Positions 18,199 through 27,421 of a stretch of DNA of 64,000 nucleotides are shown one piece after another. The DNA is taken from the NCBI GenBank assembly GCA_013376735.1, contig VINJ01000001.1, positions 1,488,001-1,552,000 of the forward strand, written 5' to 3'. Every line of letters begins with the position of its first letter. The first letter of the stretch is position 1. The notes under the pieces are model-generated. The model was not told the DNA's origin. It saw only the letters and a list, made by a program, of their open reading frames with translations, and made no database searches. This DNA comes from a bacterium Scap17. Its GTDB lineage: Bacteria > Pseudomonadota > Gammaproteobacteria > Pseudomonadales > Halomonadaceae. Made by a program: the position numbers and the translations under genes.

Positions 18199-18291
18199 CG
18201 TTCTACAGCAGCGAACGTGTCAAGAAAGCGCACAGCGTCAGAGACGGGAATAGCTTCGGGTGTGCCGCGCACCAGGGGGTGAAATCACTGT

Positions 18292-18308
18292 CATGCAAAT
18301 CTTGCATG
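18292..18308. promoter_or_regulatory. Perfect palindrome, candidate LysR-type operator
   Basis: CATGCAA-ATC-TTGCATG is a perfect inverted repeat about 110 bases upstream of the SDF transporter gene. Its core TGCAAATCTTGCA has the T-N11-A form of LysR binding sites. A LysR-family gene lies two genes downstream on the same strand. The regulator-site link is an inference. Confidence 0.45.
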
Positions 18309-18418
18309 GAAAATCCAAATAAAGAATTGGTCGCGAGATAGGGGCCTGTATCACCATCAGTCTGCACTCTGCGCTGCTTCCACGCGCAGCCAAGAACAAT
18401 GACAAGAAGGAAACACTC

Positions 18419-19741
18419 ATGGCTGATTCAGGTTCTTCCTCCGCCCCGATACCCCGCTCTCCCGGGCCCATTGCGCGCTTTCTGTCTCCCTGGACAAGAC
18501 TGGCGCTGTGGAAGCAGATCTTCATCGCACTGATTCTGGGCCTGGGGCTGGGCATCGTGCTCAACCAGACCGGGCGCGCCGATATCGCCGCCGATATCAA
18601 ACCGCTGGGTGACCTGTTCATCCGCGGCATCAAGATGCTGATCGTGCCGCTGGTCTTCATCTCGCTGGTCACTGGCGTGGCCTCGCTCAACAACCTCTCC
18701 AAGATCGGGCGCCTGAGCGTCAAGACGCTGGTGCTCTATCTGGGCATGACGGCGGTCGCCATCACCATCGGCCTGGGGCTGGCCACCGTCTTCCAGCCGG
18801 GTGTCGGGATCGACCTGGGCAGCGCGGCCAATGTCGAGGTGCGTGAAGCGCCGACCGCCGTCGATACGCTGCTCGGGCTGGTGCCGACCAATGCCGTCGA
18901 AGCCTTCGCCGAAGGCAATGTACTGCAGATCATCGTCTTTGCGATCCTGTTTGGCCTCTCCATCACGCTGGTGGGGGAGAAAGCCCGTCCGGTACGCGTG
19001 TTCTTCGAGTCCGCAGCGGAAATCATCTATCGCATGACCAGCATCATCATCGCCTTCACCCCCTACGGTGTCTTCGCCCTGATGACCTGGGTGGCCGGTA
19101 CCTATGGCCTGGCGATGCTCGCGCCGCTGGCCAAGGTGATCGGCATCGTCTATCTGGGCTGCTTCGTGCATGCCATCGTGGTCTATGGCGGCATGCTGCG
19201 CTTTCTGGCGCGCTTGAACCCGCTGCGCTATTTCCAGGGCAGTGTCGAGCCGATCATGCTCGCCTTCACCAGCACCTCCAGTTCCGGCACCTTGCCGGTG
19301 ACCATGATGGCCGCCGAGCAGAATCTGGGCGTCAAGCGGGGTGTCTCGAGCTTCGTGCTGCCGCTGGGCGCGACCATCAACATGGATGGCACCGCGCTGT
19401 ACCAGGGCGTCTGCGCGCTGTTCATCGCCCAGGCCTATGGCGTTGATCTGGGCATGACCGAATACGTCACCATCATCATGACCGCGACGCTGGGCTCCAT
19501 CGGTACCGCCGGTGTGCCGGGAGCCGGCTTGATCATGCTCTCGCTGGTGCTGACCTCCGTCGGCCTGCCGCTGGAAGGGGTCGCCATCATCGCCGGCATC
19601 GATCGTGTGCTCGACATGGCACGTACCGGCCTCAACGTGGCGGGCGACTGCGCCGTCAGCTGCCTGGTCGCCAAGAGCGAAGGCGAGCTGGACGAGCAAG
19701 TCTTCAATACGCCCCACGTCATGCGCTCAGAGCTCAGTTGA
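18419..19741 (+). CDS. SDF-family dicarboxylate/acidic amino acid:cation symporter
   Basis: A 440-residue DAACS transporter. It has the serine-rich re-entrant loop (TSTSSSGTLPVTM), the NMDGTALYQG motif of helix 7, and the helix 8 segment IDRVLDMARTGLNVAGD. The helix 8 Arg in MART is the residue that in glutamate/aspartate carriers contacts the side-chain carboxylate, so acidic amino acid uptake is favoured. AAGGA lies just before the ATG. The adjacent racemase-like gene, 91 bases downstream, supports an aspartate or glutamate role. Confidence 0.9.
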   Translation: MADSGSSSAPIPRSPGPIARFLSPWTRLALWKQIFIALILGLGLGIVLNQTGRADIAADIKPLGDLFIRGIKMLIVPLVFISLVTGVASLNNLSKIGRLSVKTLVLYLGMTAVAITIGLGLATVFQPGVGIDLGSAANVEVREAPTAVDTLLGLVPTNAVEAFAEGNVLQIIVFAILFGLSITLVGEKARPVRVFFESAAEIIYRMTSIIIAFTPYGVFALMTWVAGTYGLAMLAPLAKVIGIVYLGCFVHAIVVYGGMLRFLARLNPLRYFQGSVEPIMLAFTSTSSSGTLPVTMMAAEQNLGVKRGVSSFVLPLGATINMDGTALYQGVCALFIAQAYGVDLGMTEYVTIIMTATLGSIGTAGVPGAGLIMLSLVLTSVGLPLEGVAIIAGIDRVLDMARTGLNVAGDCAVSCLVAKSEGELDEQVFNTPHVMRSELS

Positions 19742-19832
19742 GCGCTCTTGTCTGAACACCAACCGCGTCATCATCATCGGCTTGTCGGCATCCGCGTGAT
19801 AAGCGTGTCAAGGACATCAGGAGAACATCGTC

Positions 19833-21359
19833 ATGGAACGCCCCAACGCACCTTCACATAAAGCCAGCCCCTCTGTCGTCCGCTACGGCGTCGTGGGCGG
19901 CCTGGGGGCGATCGGCAGCGCGGATGTCCTGCTCAAGACGGTGCGCGCGGCGCAGTACTGCAAGCCACCGGGCGGGGTGGATATCGCCTTCGAGCAACGT
20001 CACTTCGATGACGGGCCGGGAATCGCCGCGGAGGCCTATGACCCGCTGCGACGCAAGTTCTACGTCTACAACGTGCTCAAGGATATGCAGGGCAAGGTCG
20101 AGAACGCAATGGTGCCATGCTTTCTCTCGCATACCTTCCTGGCCGAGATCACCCCGGAAATCAGCGTCAACGTCGTCGATATCTTCGATGCGCTGCTGGC
20201 GCGCATTCGCCGCGACTATCCCGAGGTGCGCAAGATCGGCGTGCTGACCTCAAGCTACGTGCGCGCCTCCGGTATCTTCGAGCAGCGCTTCGGGGAGCCG
20301 GAGGCCACGATGGCTGTCACGGATGCCACGCAAGACGGTAACCTCGTGGCAGGTGATGGCCTCGAGGTCATCTACCCCGATGCCACGCTGCAGCGTAATG
20401 CCCTGATGCAGGCCATCTATGGGGCCAGCGGCATCAAGAGTGGCCATCATGGTGGTGAGTGTCTGCAACTGTTGCTCGAGGCCTGTGATGGCCTGGTCAG
20501 TCAGGGCGCGGAGATCATCGTGCCGGGCCTGAGCGAGATTCCGGTGCTGATGGAGTCGCTGCAGCCGCTGGTGCCGGTGCCCTTGCTCGACTCCAACCTC
20601 ATCTACGCCGAATACGCATTGGGCGTGGACCGCGAGCGCGAGAATCGCAACTTCAAGCTTGGCGTGCTCGGTGGGGTAGGGCCGGCGGCCACGGTGGACT
20701 TCATGCGCAAGGTGGTCAGCCTGACGCGTGCCGAGCGCGATCAGGACCACCTCAAGATGGTGGTGGAGCAGAATCCGCAGATTCCCGATCGCACCGCCAA
20801 TCTGATCGGCAAGGGCGAAGACCCGAGCATCCCGATGCTCGCGACCTGTCAGCGGCTGGAGGCCGATGGCGCCAATGCCATCGCGATTCCCTGCAATACC
20901 GCGCATGCCTTCGTGGCGCGTATCCAGCCCTATATCGGCATCCCGATCATTAACATGCTGACGGCGGTGGTCGATCATATCGCGGCGATGCAGGCGCCGG
21001 TGGCGCGGGTCGGGTTGATCGCGACCAGCGGCACCGTGATCAGTCGGGTCTACCACGACATCATCGAGGCCTCGGGGCGTGAAACGCTGGTGCCCGATGC
21101 GCGCTGTCAGACCCAGGTGATGGAGGCGATCTACGGGCATCACGGCGTGAAGGCGGGCCATACGGCAGGGGAGTGCAGCGAGCATCTGCAGGCTGCCATT
21201 TCCCACCTGCTGGCGCGGGGCGCAGAAGTGATCATCCTGGGCTGTACCGAGCTTCCGTTGATCGAGCTCGATGCGGCACTGCGTGAGCGGGTAGCGCTGC
21301 TCGACCCCGCGGAAATTCTCGCGCAGCGCTGTGTGGCACTGGCGCAAGCCGAGGCCTGA
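19833..21359 (+). CDS. Tandem-domain aspartate/glutamate racemase-family protein
   Basis: A 508-residue fusion of two Asp/Glu racemase domains; single-domain members are about 230-250 residues. The C-terminal half has both catalytic cysteines, in AIPCNTAH (about 354) and ILGCTELP (about 470), plus LGGVGPAATVDFM. The N-terminal half has the first Cys (MVPCFLSH, residue 96), but the second site reads IVPGLSEIP, with no Cys. It is therefore probably inactive or has another function. Internal similarity is clear (AIYGASGIKSGHHGGEC versus AIYGHHGVKAGHTAGEC). It lies between an acidic amino acid transporter and a LysR gene, suggesting use of D- or L-aspartate/glutamate or a related compound. Confidence 0.87.
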   Translation: MERPNAPSHKASPSVVRYGVVGGLGAIGSADVLLKTVRAAQYCKPPGGVDIAFEQRHFDDGPGIAAEAYDPLRRKFYVYNVLKDMQGKVENAMVPCFLSHTFLAEITPEISVNVVDIFDALLARIRRDYPEVRKIGVLTSSYVRASGIFEQRFGEPEATMAVTDATQDGNLVAGDGLEVIYPDATLQRNALMQAIYGASGIKSGHHGGECLQLLLEACDGLVSQGAEIIVPGLSEIPVLMESLQPLVPVPLLDSNLIYAEYALGVDRERENRNFKLGVLGGVGPAATVDFMRKVVSLTRAERDQDHLKMVVEQNPQIPDRTANLIGKGEDPSIPMLATCQRLEADGANAIAIPCNTAHAFVARIQPYIGIPIINMLTAVVDHIAAMQAPVARVGLIATSGTVISRVYHDIIEASGRETLVPDARCQTQVMEAIYGHHGVKAGHTAGECSEHLQAAISHLLARGAEVIILGCTELPLIELDAALRERVALLDPAEILAQRCVALAQAEA

Positions 21360-21498
21360 TTGGCGCTTCATCCATCCGATCAGCCAGTGAAGAGAGCTTG
21401 AAGAAAAGACACCCAGCGACGCGATATACTGCGCTCACGCAGGCTCGCTGTGTGCCTTTGCCTCATTCATGCCTCTCTTCAGGTGCTTTGCCGTGGAA

Positions 21499-22410
21499 AT
21501 GAACTGGCTGGAAGACTTCCTCACCCTGGCGGTGACGCGTAATTTCTCGCGCGCCGCCACCCTGCGCAACGTGACGCAACCGGCCTTCAGCCGTCGTATT
21601 CGCAATCTGGAATACTGGGTCGGCGCCACCCTGATCGACCGCAGCCTGTTCCCCGTCGGCCTGACTCCCGCGGGCGAATCCTTCCAGCGCACCGCCCAGG
21701 ATGCGCTCTCGGTATTGCGCGTCGGCCGTGATGAGGCGCTCGGCTTCGTGCCCAAGATAGAAGAAGTCGTCTCGATTTCCGCCTCGCACACGCTGGCGGT
21801 CAGCTTCTTCGTCGACTGGCATGAACAGCTGCAAAACCGACTGGGCAATCTCAAGGCACGCATCGTGCCCGACCACGTCGCCGGCTGTGTCGATGCCCTG
21901 ATCAGCGGCAATTGTGATCTGATGCTGGCCTACAACAGCCCGCTACTGCCTACGCTCACCGACATCGTGCGCTATCCCTCCATCGTGCTCGGCTCCGAGC
22001 GGCTGGTGCCCGTCAGTGCCGTCGATGACGCTGGCCAGGCACTTTACTCCCTCGACAGCGACACGCCGCAACCCTACCTCTGCTACTCCAGTGACAGCTA
22101 TCTCGGCCGACTGACCGCACTGATCATCGGACGCCAGAACCTCGCCGCGCGTCTCAACTTCCGCTACGAATGCTCGATGTCTGACGTGCTCAAGCGTGGC
22201 GCACTCGCCGGTAGCGGCATCGCCTGGGTGCCGGAGCGCGCCGTGCGCGACGAGCTGGCCGCCGGGCGCCTCGTCATCATCAGCGATGACAGCCACACCG
22301 CGCCGCTGGATATCTGCCTCTTCCGCCACGCCGAGCACGACCAGCGCGTGGCCGAACGCATCTGGCAAGCCTGTCTGACCGACGAAGACGAGGCCCTCGA
22401 ATCAGAATGA
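21499..22410 (+). CDS. LysR-family transcriptional regulator
   Basis: The N-terminal winged helix-turn-helix is typical: MNWLEDFLTLAVTRNFSRAA, then NVTQPAFSRRIRNLE, followed by the LysR effector domain. The ATG at 21499 is preferred over the frame start at 21469 because LysR proteins usually begin four to six residues before the LxxF motif; GTG at 21493 is possible. It is on the same strand as the transporter and racemase genes and likely regulates them, perhaps through the palindrome at 18292-18308. A strong terminator follows. Confidence 0.88.
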   Translation: MNWLEDFLTLAVTRNFSRAATLRNVTQPAFSRRIRNLEYWVGATLIDRSLFPVGLTPAGESFQRTAQDALSVLRVGRDEALGFVPKIEEVVSISASHTLAVSFFVDWHEQLQNRLGNLKARIVPDHVAGCVDALISGNCDLMLAYNSPLLPTLTDIVRYPSIVLGSERLVPVSAVDDAGQALYSLDSDTPQPYLCYSSDSYLGRLTALIIGRQNLAARLNFRYECSMSDVLKRGALAGSGIAWVPERAVRDELAAGRLVIISDDSHTAPLDICLFRHAEHDQRVAERIWQACLTDEDEALESE

Positions 22411-22521
22411 TAATTCGCTGGCGGCGTACCAGGTCAGAGGAAGAAAGCTCAGGGGGTAGGGCTGGAGAAAATGGAAAAGAAAGCCCAGAACAATGACCTG
22501 ACATCATCGCCAGAGCACGAC

Positions 22522-22554
22522 GCAAGACGGGAGCCACTGGGGCTCCCGTCTTGC
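22522..22554 (+). terminator. Terminator after the LysR gene
   Basis: A 14-base perfect stem, GCAAGACGGGAGCC with GGCTCCCGTCTTGC, around a five-base loop. It sits about 110 bases after the LysR stop and also faces the convergent phasin-like gene. Confidence 0.85.
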
Positions 22555-22560
22555 ATTACT

Positions 22561-22610
22561 GCATCTAAGCGCATCTGAGCGCATTCAACCGTATCTGATC
22601 GCATCTCAGC
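22561..22610. repeat. Five degenerate 10-base tandem repeats
   Basis: The units are GCATCTAAGC, GCATCTGAGC, GCATTCAACC, GTATCTGATC and GCATCTCAGC, head to tail with no gaps. They lie in the space between the LysR terminator and the end of the phasin-like gene. No function is evident. Confidence 0.8.
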
Positions 22611-22667
22611 TCGCAGCTCTATCGACTGCAACTGCATCGGCCGCAACGGCAAGTCATGCATTGCCTC

Positions 22668-23021
22668 TCACGACAGTCGACGCGAATTGGCCGTCGTGCG
22701 CTTGTGCAACGGCTTGATGAAGAGGGTGCCCGTCGTCCACCACGGCGCCACCTTGCCGCCCGTCATCGCGTTCATCCACGCCTTCTGCATCACGAACCAC
22801 ATCTCCCAGCTGGCTGCGATCTTCTCCGACACCATCTTCTGGTTCTCGGTGATCATCTTCGGGTCCAGCGGTGACTGGGTTCCCCACAACTGAGTGCGCG
22901 ACATGATGGTCGACATGGCTGTCGACCACATCTCCACCGACGTCGTGCCCAGCTTCCAGACATCGAACATCGCAGCCGGCGTCGTTGGGACCAACTCTGA
23001 CCAGGCAGGTTGTTTAGCCAT
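22668..23021 (-). CDS. Small phasin-like protein (uncertain)
   Basis: A 117-residue protein with a good GGAGAG ribosome-binding site. Its sequence is Trp- and Met-rich and looks amphipathic-helical: VWKLGTTSVEMWSTAMSTIM, then KMVSEKIAASWEMWFVMQKAWMN. The C-terminal tail is basic (KPLHKRTTANSRR). This composition resembles small phasins that coat polyhydroxyalkanoate granules, which Halomonadaceae make in quantity, but no diagnostic motif confirms it. It is the last core gene before the mobile-element debris. Confidence 0.6.
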   Translation of the reverse strand: MAKQPAWSELVPTTPAAMFDVWKLGTTSVEMWSTAMSTIMSRTQLWGTQSPLDPKMITENQKMVSEKIAASWEMWFVMQKAWMNAMTGGKVAPWWTTGTLFIKPLHKRTTANSRRLS

Positions 23022-23689
23022 TGTACTCTCCAGGTAAGGAACATGAATACAGTGATACGCCTGTTTTTGTTGCAGTGCAATATGAGTTTTGACTGTGGGA
23101 CGAGATCGGGCGATTCGGAGCCTCCATTATCACCACTTTCCATACAAAACAATGAGTTAGCGGTAGGTGATGGCTTGGGAAGCCGGAATTTTCCGTGCCT
23201 TGGCGGAAATTTCCCGTGGGGTTAGGGAAAGTGGATTTTCAGGATTTGTTGGCAATGTCTTACGCAGCCGTATGAATTTTATGAGGCTGGGTATCAGTTC
23301 AGTCAGACAGGACGCGTAGGCGTTGGCGAATGGCGCGGAAAATTCCGGCGTGGTGTTAGGTACGATAGAAGTGGGAGCGTGGCGAGGGACGCTGGGGCAC
23401 CGAGACGGCGTACCCTTCAGGCGACGTAGGGTGTCGCATTGAACTGACGATCTATACCCGCAGATGCACCAAGTCAGCTACTATTAGGCTTCATGAAATT
23501 GCACATATTCGGATTTACAGTTGTTGATCGCCCCAACAGGGCGTTGGGTCGTGTGGTCCTTGGACGGAGCTTGCCCTGCTGCAGCGCCGTGCGGTAGCCG
23601 TGCATAAACATTTTATAGTGGGCGGATGCAGGCTCTGAGTGCAACACCCCATTGAATTGAGGGGGGGCTTCATTGTGCTTTGCCATCAG
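23022..23689. other. Non-coding left border of the accessory island
   Basis: About 670 bases without a supported gene separate the phasin-like gene from the first IS30 remnant. A perfect 14-base inverted repeat (GCCGGAATTTTCCG at 23182-23195 and its complement at 23336-23349) encloses about 140 bases and could be the ends of a small defunct element. The proximal part must hold the promoter of the phasin-like gene. Confidence 0.5.
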
Positions 23690-24146
23690 TTCATTCATCA
23701 CCTCGATAGGGCATTTGAAGTCGAAGCGTTTCCGAGGCTGCATATTCAGCTCGAAGGCAATGGCATCCAGCTCTTCATGACTGGTCGGTGACAGTTCCCT
23801 TAGGGAGATACTGGCGAATCAGCCCATTGATATTCTCGTTTCTACCTCATTGCCAAGGGCTATGGGGATCATAGGAGTAGATAGCGACGCCTGTGTTTTG
23901 CGTGATAGCGGCATGCCTGGCCATCTCTCGTCCTTAGTCATACGTCAGGGTTTTTCGTGCTGCCAATGGCATTCTCTCAAGCGCGGCACTGAAGCCCTCT
24001 AAGGCTGAGGTCGCAGTCGCATCATGCATTTTTGCCAGTATCAAGTATCCGTTACTGAGCTCTACAAGAGCGCCAACCGCTGAGGAATTGCCTTTTCCTC
24101 GATTAGATCGCCTTCCCAATGCCCAGGCATCTCGCGCTTGTCCACC
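23690..24146 (-). pseudogene. IS30-family transposase remnant A
   Basis: Broken minus-strand reading frames encode IS30 transposase pieces in order: REMPGHWEGDLIE, then after a frameshift GALVELSNGYLILAKMHDAT, ALERMPLAARKTLTYD, NENINGLIRQYLPKGT, and LNMQPRKRFDFKCPIEVM near the C-terminus. Part of the catalytic core is deleted and several frameshifts are present, so it is dead. It belongs to a different IS30 subgroup from the intact copy at 28088-29191. It abuts remnant B head to head near 24147. Confidence 0.85.
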
Positions 24147-24627
24147 ATGATGGACGCCGTTGCCGGTCGGCTGCGTGAGGAGTGGAGACCACAGCAAATC
24201 AGTGGCTTCATGGCGCCCTTGGCCGGCGGTAGTGTCAGTCATCAATGGATCTACTCCTTGATCTGGGACGACAAGGCCCGGGGAGGGGGGCCTTTGGCGG
24301 CATATTTGTCAGCCCAAACTCCCCAATAAGCACCGCACGCCCCCCAAGAACGCCGGATTGGGCAAGATCCCCAACCGAGTCGGTATCGAGCACCGCCCAG
24401 ATGAGGTTGATGACCGGCGCTTCATCGGCCACTGGGAAGGCGTCACCGTGATACAGGGCCACAAGCAATCAGGCCTTGTCGCGTTGATCGAGCGTCGCAG
24501 TGGCTATTTACTGGCGGAACGACTGCCCAGGATCTCGGCAGAGTTGATGCAAGCAGCCATGATCCGCTTGTTAAAGCCGCGTCGAGGAGCGGTCCAGACC
24601 ATTACGCTGGACAATGGCTCAGAGGCT
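24147..24627 (+). pseudogene. IS30-family transposase remnant B
   Basis: This plus-strand fragment encodes sequence nearly identical to the intact IS30 transposase at 28096-29100: AVAGRLREEWRPQQISGF, VSHQWIYSLIWDDKARGG, then after a frameshift near 24285 GKIPNRVGIEHRPDEVDD and AMIRLLKPRRGAVQTI. It lacks the N-terminal 80 or so residues and stops at LDNGSE, losing the rest of the DDE core. It is a truncated relic of the same element type, in opposite orientation to the intact copy. Confidence 0.88.
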
Positions 24628-24848
24628 CAGGCCTTGAGAGAGACAAACCTGGATAGTGGCACGATCGGTAATGCTGAGTTCTGAGTATGACATGAGTGCA
24701 ATACCTTACAAGGAAACTCAGTTGTTGCACTCAGAATCTGCGGCCAAGGAGTTAAAGGTTGTACTGTAATTGATATATAACATAGAAAAGCGCTGTAGTG
24801 GTCAGTTTTAAATGTAGCGTTAAAATACAAGCTTAGGTAGGAGGGGGG

Positions 24849-26720
24849 ATGAGACGATTTGTTTCACCACCAGTAGAACATTTTGATCGATTGCGGCAGC
24901 CACTCACTAAAGGTGAGCGAATAGTATTCGACTTGTTCAATGAGACGCTTGCGCCTGAGTGGGAAATTTACATTCAGCCTCACCTTAATGGTTTGCGTCC
25001 AGATTTTGTTTTGATGAACCCTGCTGTTGGAATTGCCGTCTTCGAAGTAAAGGACTGGAATCTAGACGCAATGCGCTATTGGGTAGAGGACCGGCCCGGT
25101 AGAGCTCCCCAGCTATGGGCATCTGATGGTAGAAAGGAGTTTTCAATTCACAGCCAAAATCCGGTTGAAAAGATATTTAAGTACAAAAATGAAATACATG
25201 AACTTTATTGTCCTAGATTAAATGCAAAGGCTGGTTTTGCTACGATTACCGCTGGAATCATTTTCCCATTCGCCAATACAGAAGATGTCCAGAAACTTTT
25301 ACGTCCTTGTCTGGATTATCGAGGAATGCTTGGATGGCCTCAGTACAATCCCGTATCTGGTGCTGAAGCCATAACTGAAAGTAGAGTTCATCAGGTCTTT
25401 CCTGAAAGTCGCCGACTAACTTCTAGATTTATGAGCGATGAGCAGGCTGATGACATGCGAAATTGGTTGATAGAGCCCGATTTTTCTGCTGCTCAAAGGG
25501 AAATCATAGAGTTGGATTCAAATCAAAGATCGTATGTAACTTCTAGAACTCAGTCAGGCTACAGGAGAATCAAGGGACCGGCTGGTTCTGGGAAATCCTT
25601 GATCCTTGGTGCTCGCGCGGCACAACTTCTCGGTGAAGGTAAAGAAGTTCTTGTTGTTACTTTTAATATCACTCTACTACACTATTTAATGGATGTTGCT
25701 GTTAGATGGCCAAACTCGAAGGGGCGTACGAGGCAGGATATCACCTGGTTGAATTTCCATGCATGGTGTAAGCGAGTTTGTTTGGATTCAGATCACGAAA
25801 AAGAGTATCTCGATCTATGGCGCGGTGCCGAAGAAGTATTACGAGATGAAGATAGTGTGTTGCGGTTTCGCCTGCCTGCATTGGTAGGAAGCTGTATTGA
25901 TTCGGATACTGATGAACTGGTTCAGCGCTACGATGCTGTTCTGGTAGATGAGGGGCAGGACTTCTTGCCGTCGTGGTGGAATGTACTTCGTAAAGTGTGT
26001 CGGGATGGCGGTGAAATGCTGCTTGTGGCCGACGCCACGCAAGATGTATACGGAACCGCTCATTCATGGACCGATGAGGCTATGACGGGCGCGGGATTTC
26101 TTGGTGGTCGTTGGGCAGAGTTACAAACTTGCTACAGGCTGCCGCCTTCTGCTTTACAAGTGGCAAGAAATTTTGCCAGTAAATATTTACCACCAGACAC
26201 CGTCGACTTGCCTAATGGCCCGCAAGGAGAGCTCGATTTATACCCGTGTGCATTACGATGGGTCCAAACTACTCCTATGCGTGCAGTTGAGGTATGCCTC
26301 GAAGAAATCCTTCAGATGGCACCGCGTGCTACTAATGCTATTTTGGCGATTCCTGATATCACGTTTTTAACGGGCAGCCAGAAGATGGGTGCTTCTGTTG
26401 TGAATGCTTTGGAGGCTAAAGGCATCCATGCGGTGCATACGTACAGCGCTGACAAGAAGGAATCACGCAGACGCAAAATGGGTTTCTATATGGGGGATGC
26501 AAGAGTAAAGGCGACGACTCTTCATAGCTTTAAAGGATGGGAAGCTCGTGCCATTGTTATTTTTGTGGGCGAGAAGACTAGCGGACAAACACTTGCTCTG
26601 ATTTATGCCGGACTTACAAGGCTTAAGCGGCATGAAGAAGGAAGCTTTTTGACCGTGGTCTCTTGTGCAGGCGAGCTAATAGAGTTCGGAAAGTCATGGG
26701 ATGCTTATGAAGAGCGATAG
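24849..26720 (+). CDS. NERD-domain superfamily 1 helicase
   Basis: A 623-residue protein. Residues 20-75 form a NERD nuclease-like domain (GERIVFDLF, then RPDFVLMNP and IAVFEVKDW, supplying the acidic and E-x-K residues). A UvrD-like ATPase follows, with Walker A GPAGSGKS (about 244-251), Walker B-like DEGQD (about 367), and late motifs TTLHSFKGWEARAIVIF and LALIYAGLTRLKR. Such fusions occur in defence islands and are predicted to act on foreign or damaged DNA. GAGGGG precedes the ATG. GC content is clearly lower than the core genes, and transposon remnants flank it, indicating horizontal acquisition. Confidence 0.85.
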   Translation: MRRFVSPPVEHFDRLRQPLTKGERIVFDLFNETLAPEWEIYIQPHLNGLRPDFVLMNPAVGIAVFEVKDWNLDAMRYWVEDRPGRAPQLWASDGRKEFSIHSQNPVEKIFKYKNEIHELYCPRLNAKAGFATITAGIIFPFANTEDVQKLLRPCLDYRGMLGWPQYNPVSGAEAITESRVHQVFPESRRLTSRFMSDEQADDMRNWLIEPDFSAAQREIIELDSNQRSYVTSRTQSGYRRIKGPAGSGKSLILGARAAQLLGEGKEVLVVTFNITLLHYLMDVAVRWPNSKGRTRQDITWLNFHAWCKRVCLDSDHEKEYLDLWRGAEEVLRDEDSVLRFRLPALVGSCIDSDTDELVQRYDAVLVDEGQDFLPSWWNVLRKVCRDGGEMLLVADATQDVYGTAHSWTDEAMTGAGFLGGRWAELQTCYRLPPSALQVARNFASKYLPPDTVDLPNGPQGELDLYPCALRWVQTTPMRAVEVCLEEILQMAPRATNAILAIPDITFLTGSQKMGASVVNALEAKGIHAVHTYSADKKESRRRKMGFYMGDARVKATTLHSFKGWEARAIVIFVGEKTSGQTLALIYAGLTRLKRHEEGSFLTVVSCAGELIEFGKSWDAYEER

Positions 26721-26880
26721 TGTAGTGGCATATTGATTCTGGTCACCTGAGTTTGAGGGTATGATCACTCATACAAGTAGTCAGGTGCAGGAATTATAGC
26801 AGTATCTCCGTTGTTGTATCGTGGCCAAGAGAGGCTGTATCAAGTAGGAAGAAGAGAGTCCGATAATAGAGCTGCTATTG

Positions 26881-27010
26881 AAGGTCGAGCGGACTAAGGC
26901 TAGTATCTGTTTCATGTTACCAAGAATCTCTTTGGCTACCGAAAGATGCGCTAAAAGGTGCTTACCAATAGACCAGCGCAGCTATTCAGCCTGATCGAGA
27001 TGGCCAAGTA
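26881..27010 (+). pseudogene. IS5-type transposase C-terminal remnant
   Basis: The pieces KVERTKASI and, after a frameshift, HVTKNLFGYRKMR-stop-KVLTNRPAQLFSLIEMAK match the C-terminal pattern of IS5-family transposases (FGYxKxRYxGLxKNxAQL). There is a frameshift and an internal stop. Only the tail survives, so it is inactive debris. The 26721-26880 stretch before it shows no supported gene. Confidence 0.7.
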
Positions 27011-27061
27011 ATACAGTCAAGCAATTTTATGCATAATAATGAATATTGATTGCGAGGTGAT

Positions 27062-27421
27062 ATGAGTATTGATATTTTAAATTTTAAGGTTGCTGGATAT
27101 CGCTATGCGCAGCAATATCGTAGTCCGAGTGATATTGTTCAAGTTGGTGAATCATTGATACTTAAATGTAATCAAAAGAATATTTACGATGATCACTCTG
27201 TTGAGATTTATAATTGTCGGATGGAGAGGTTAGGCTATGTCCCAAAATTTTATAGCCAGAAGGTCTTTAAAATGGTTATGAATTCTAAAGAATATCATGC
27301 TTGTGTCGCTAGTTATAGGGATCTTGATTATCCTTTGATAAATGTTTCTCTGAAGATCAGTTCAGAGAGTACTTCTTCTGATGGTGACTCCTTGGTAAAT
27401 AATCTATTAACTGGGTCGTGA
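27062..27421 (+). CDS. Stand-alone HIRAN-domain protein
   Basis: The 119-residue protein is essentially one HIRAN domain: FKVAGYRYAQQY, VQVGESLILKCNQKNIYDDHSVEIY, and RLGYVPKFYSQKV, matching the domain's typical L-x-R-x-x-x-N-x-x-D and G-Y-V-P features. HIRAN domains bind DNA 3' ends or unusual DNA and are normally fused to SNF2 helicases or nucleases. GAGGTGA just before 27062 makes that ATG the likely start, not the in-frame ATG at 27050. The gene is very AT-rich. It follows the NERD helicase on the same strand with transposon debris between them. Confidence 0.72.
   Translation: MSIDILNFKVAGYRYAQQYRSPSDIVQVGESLILKCNQKNIYDDHSVEIYNCRMERLGYVPKFYSQKVFKMVMNSKEYHACVASYRDLDYPLINVSLKISSESTSSDGDSLVNNLLTGS

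Noticed and set aside
18428-19717. A 429-codon open frame opposite the SDF transporter gene
   Set aside because: It is a His/Gln/Asp-rich antisense shadow of a clear transporter gene in high-GC DNA.
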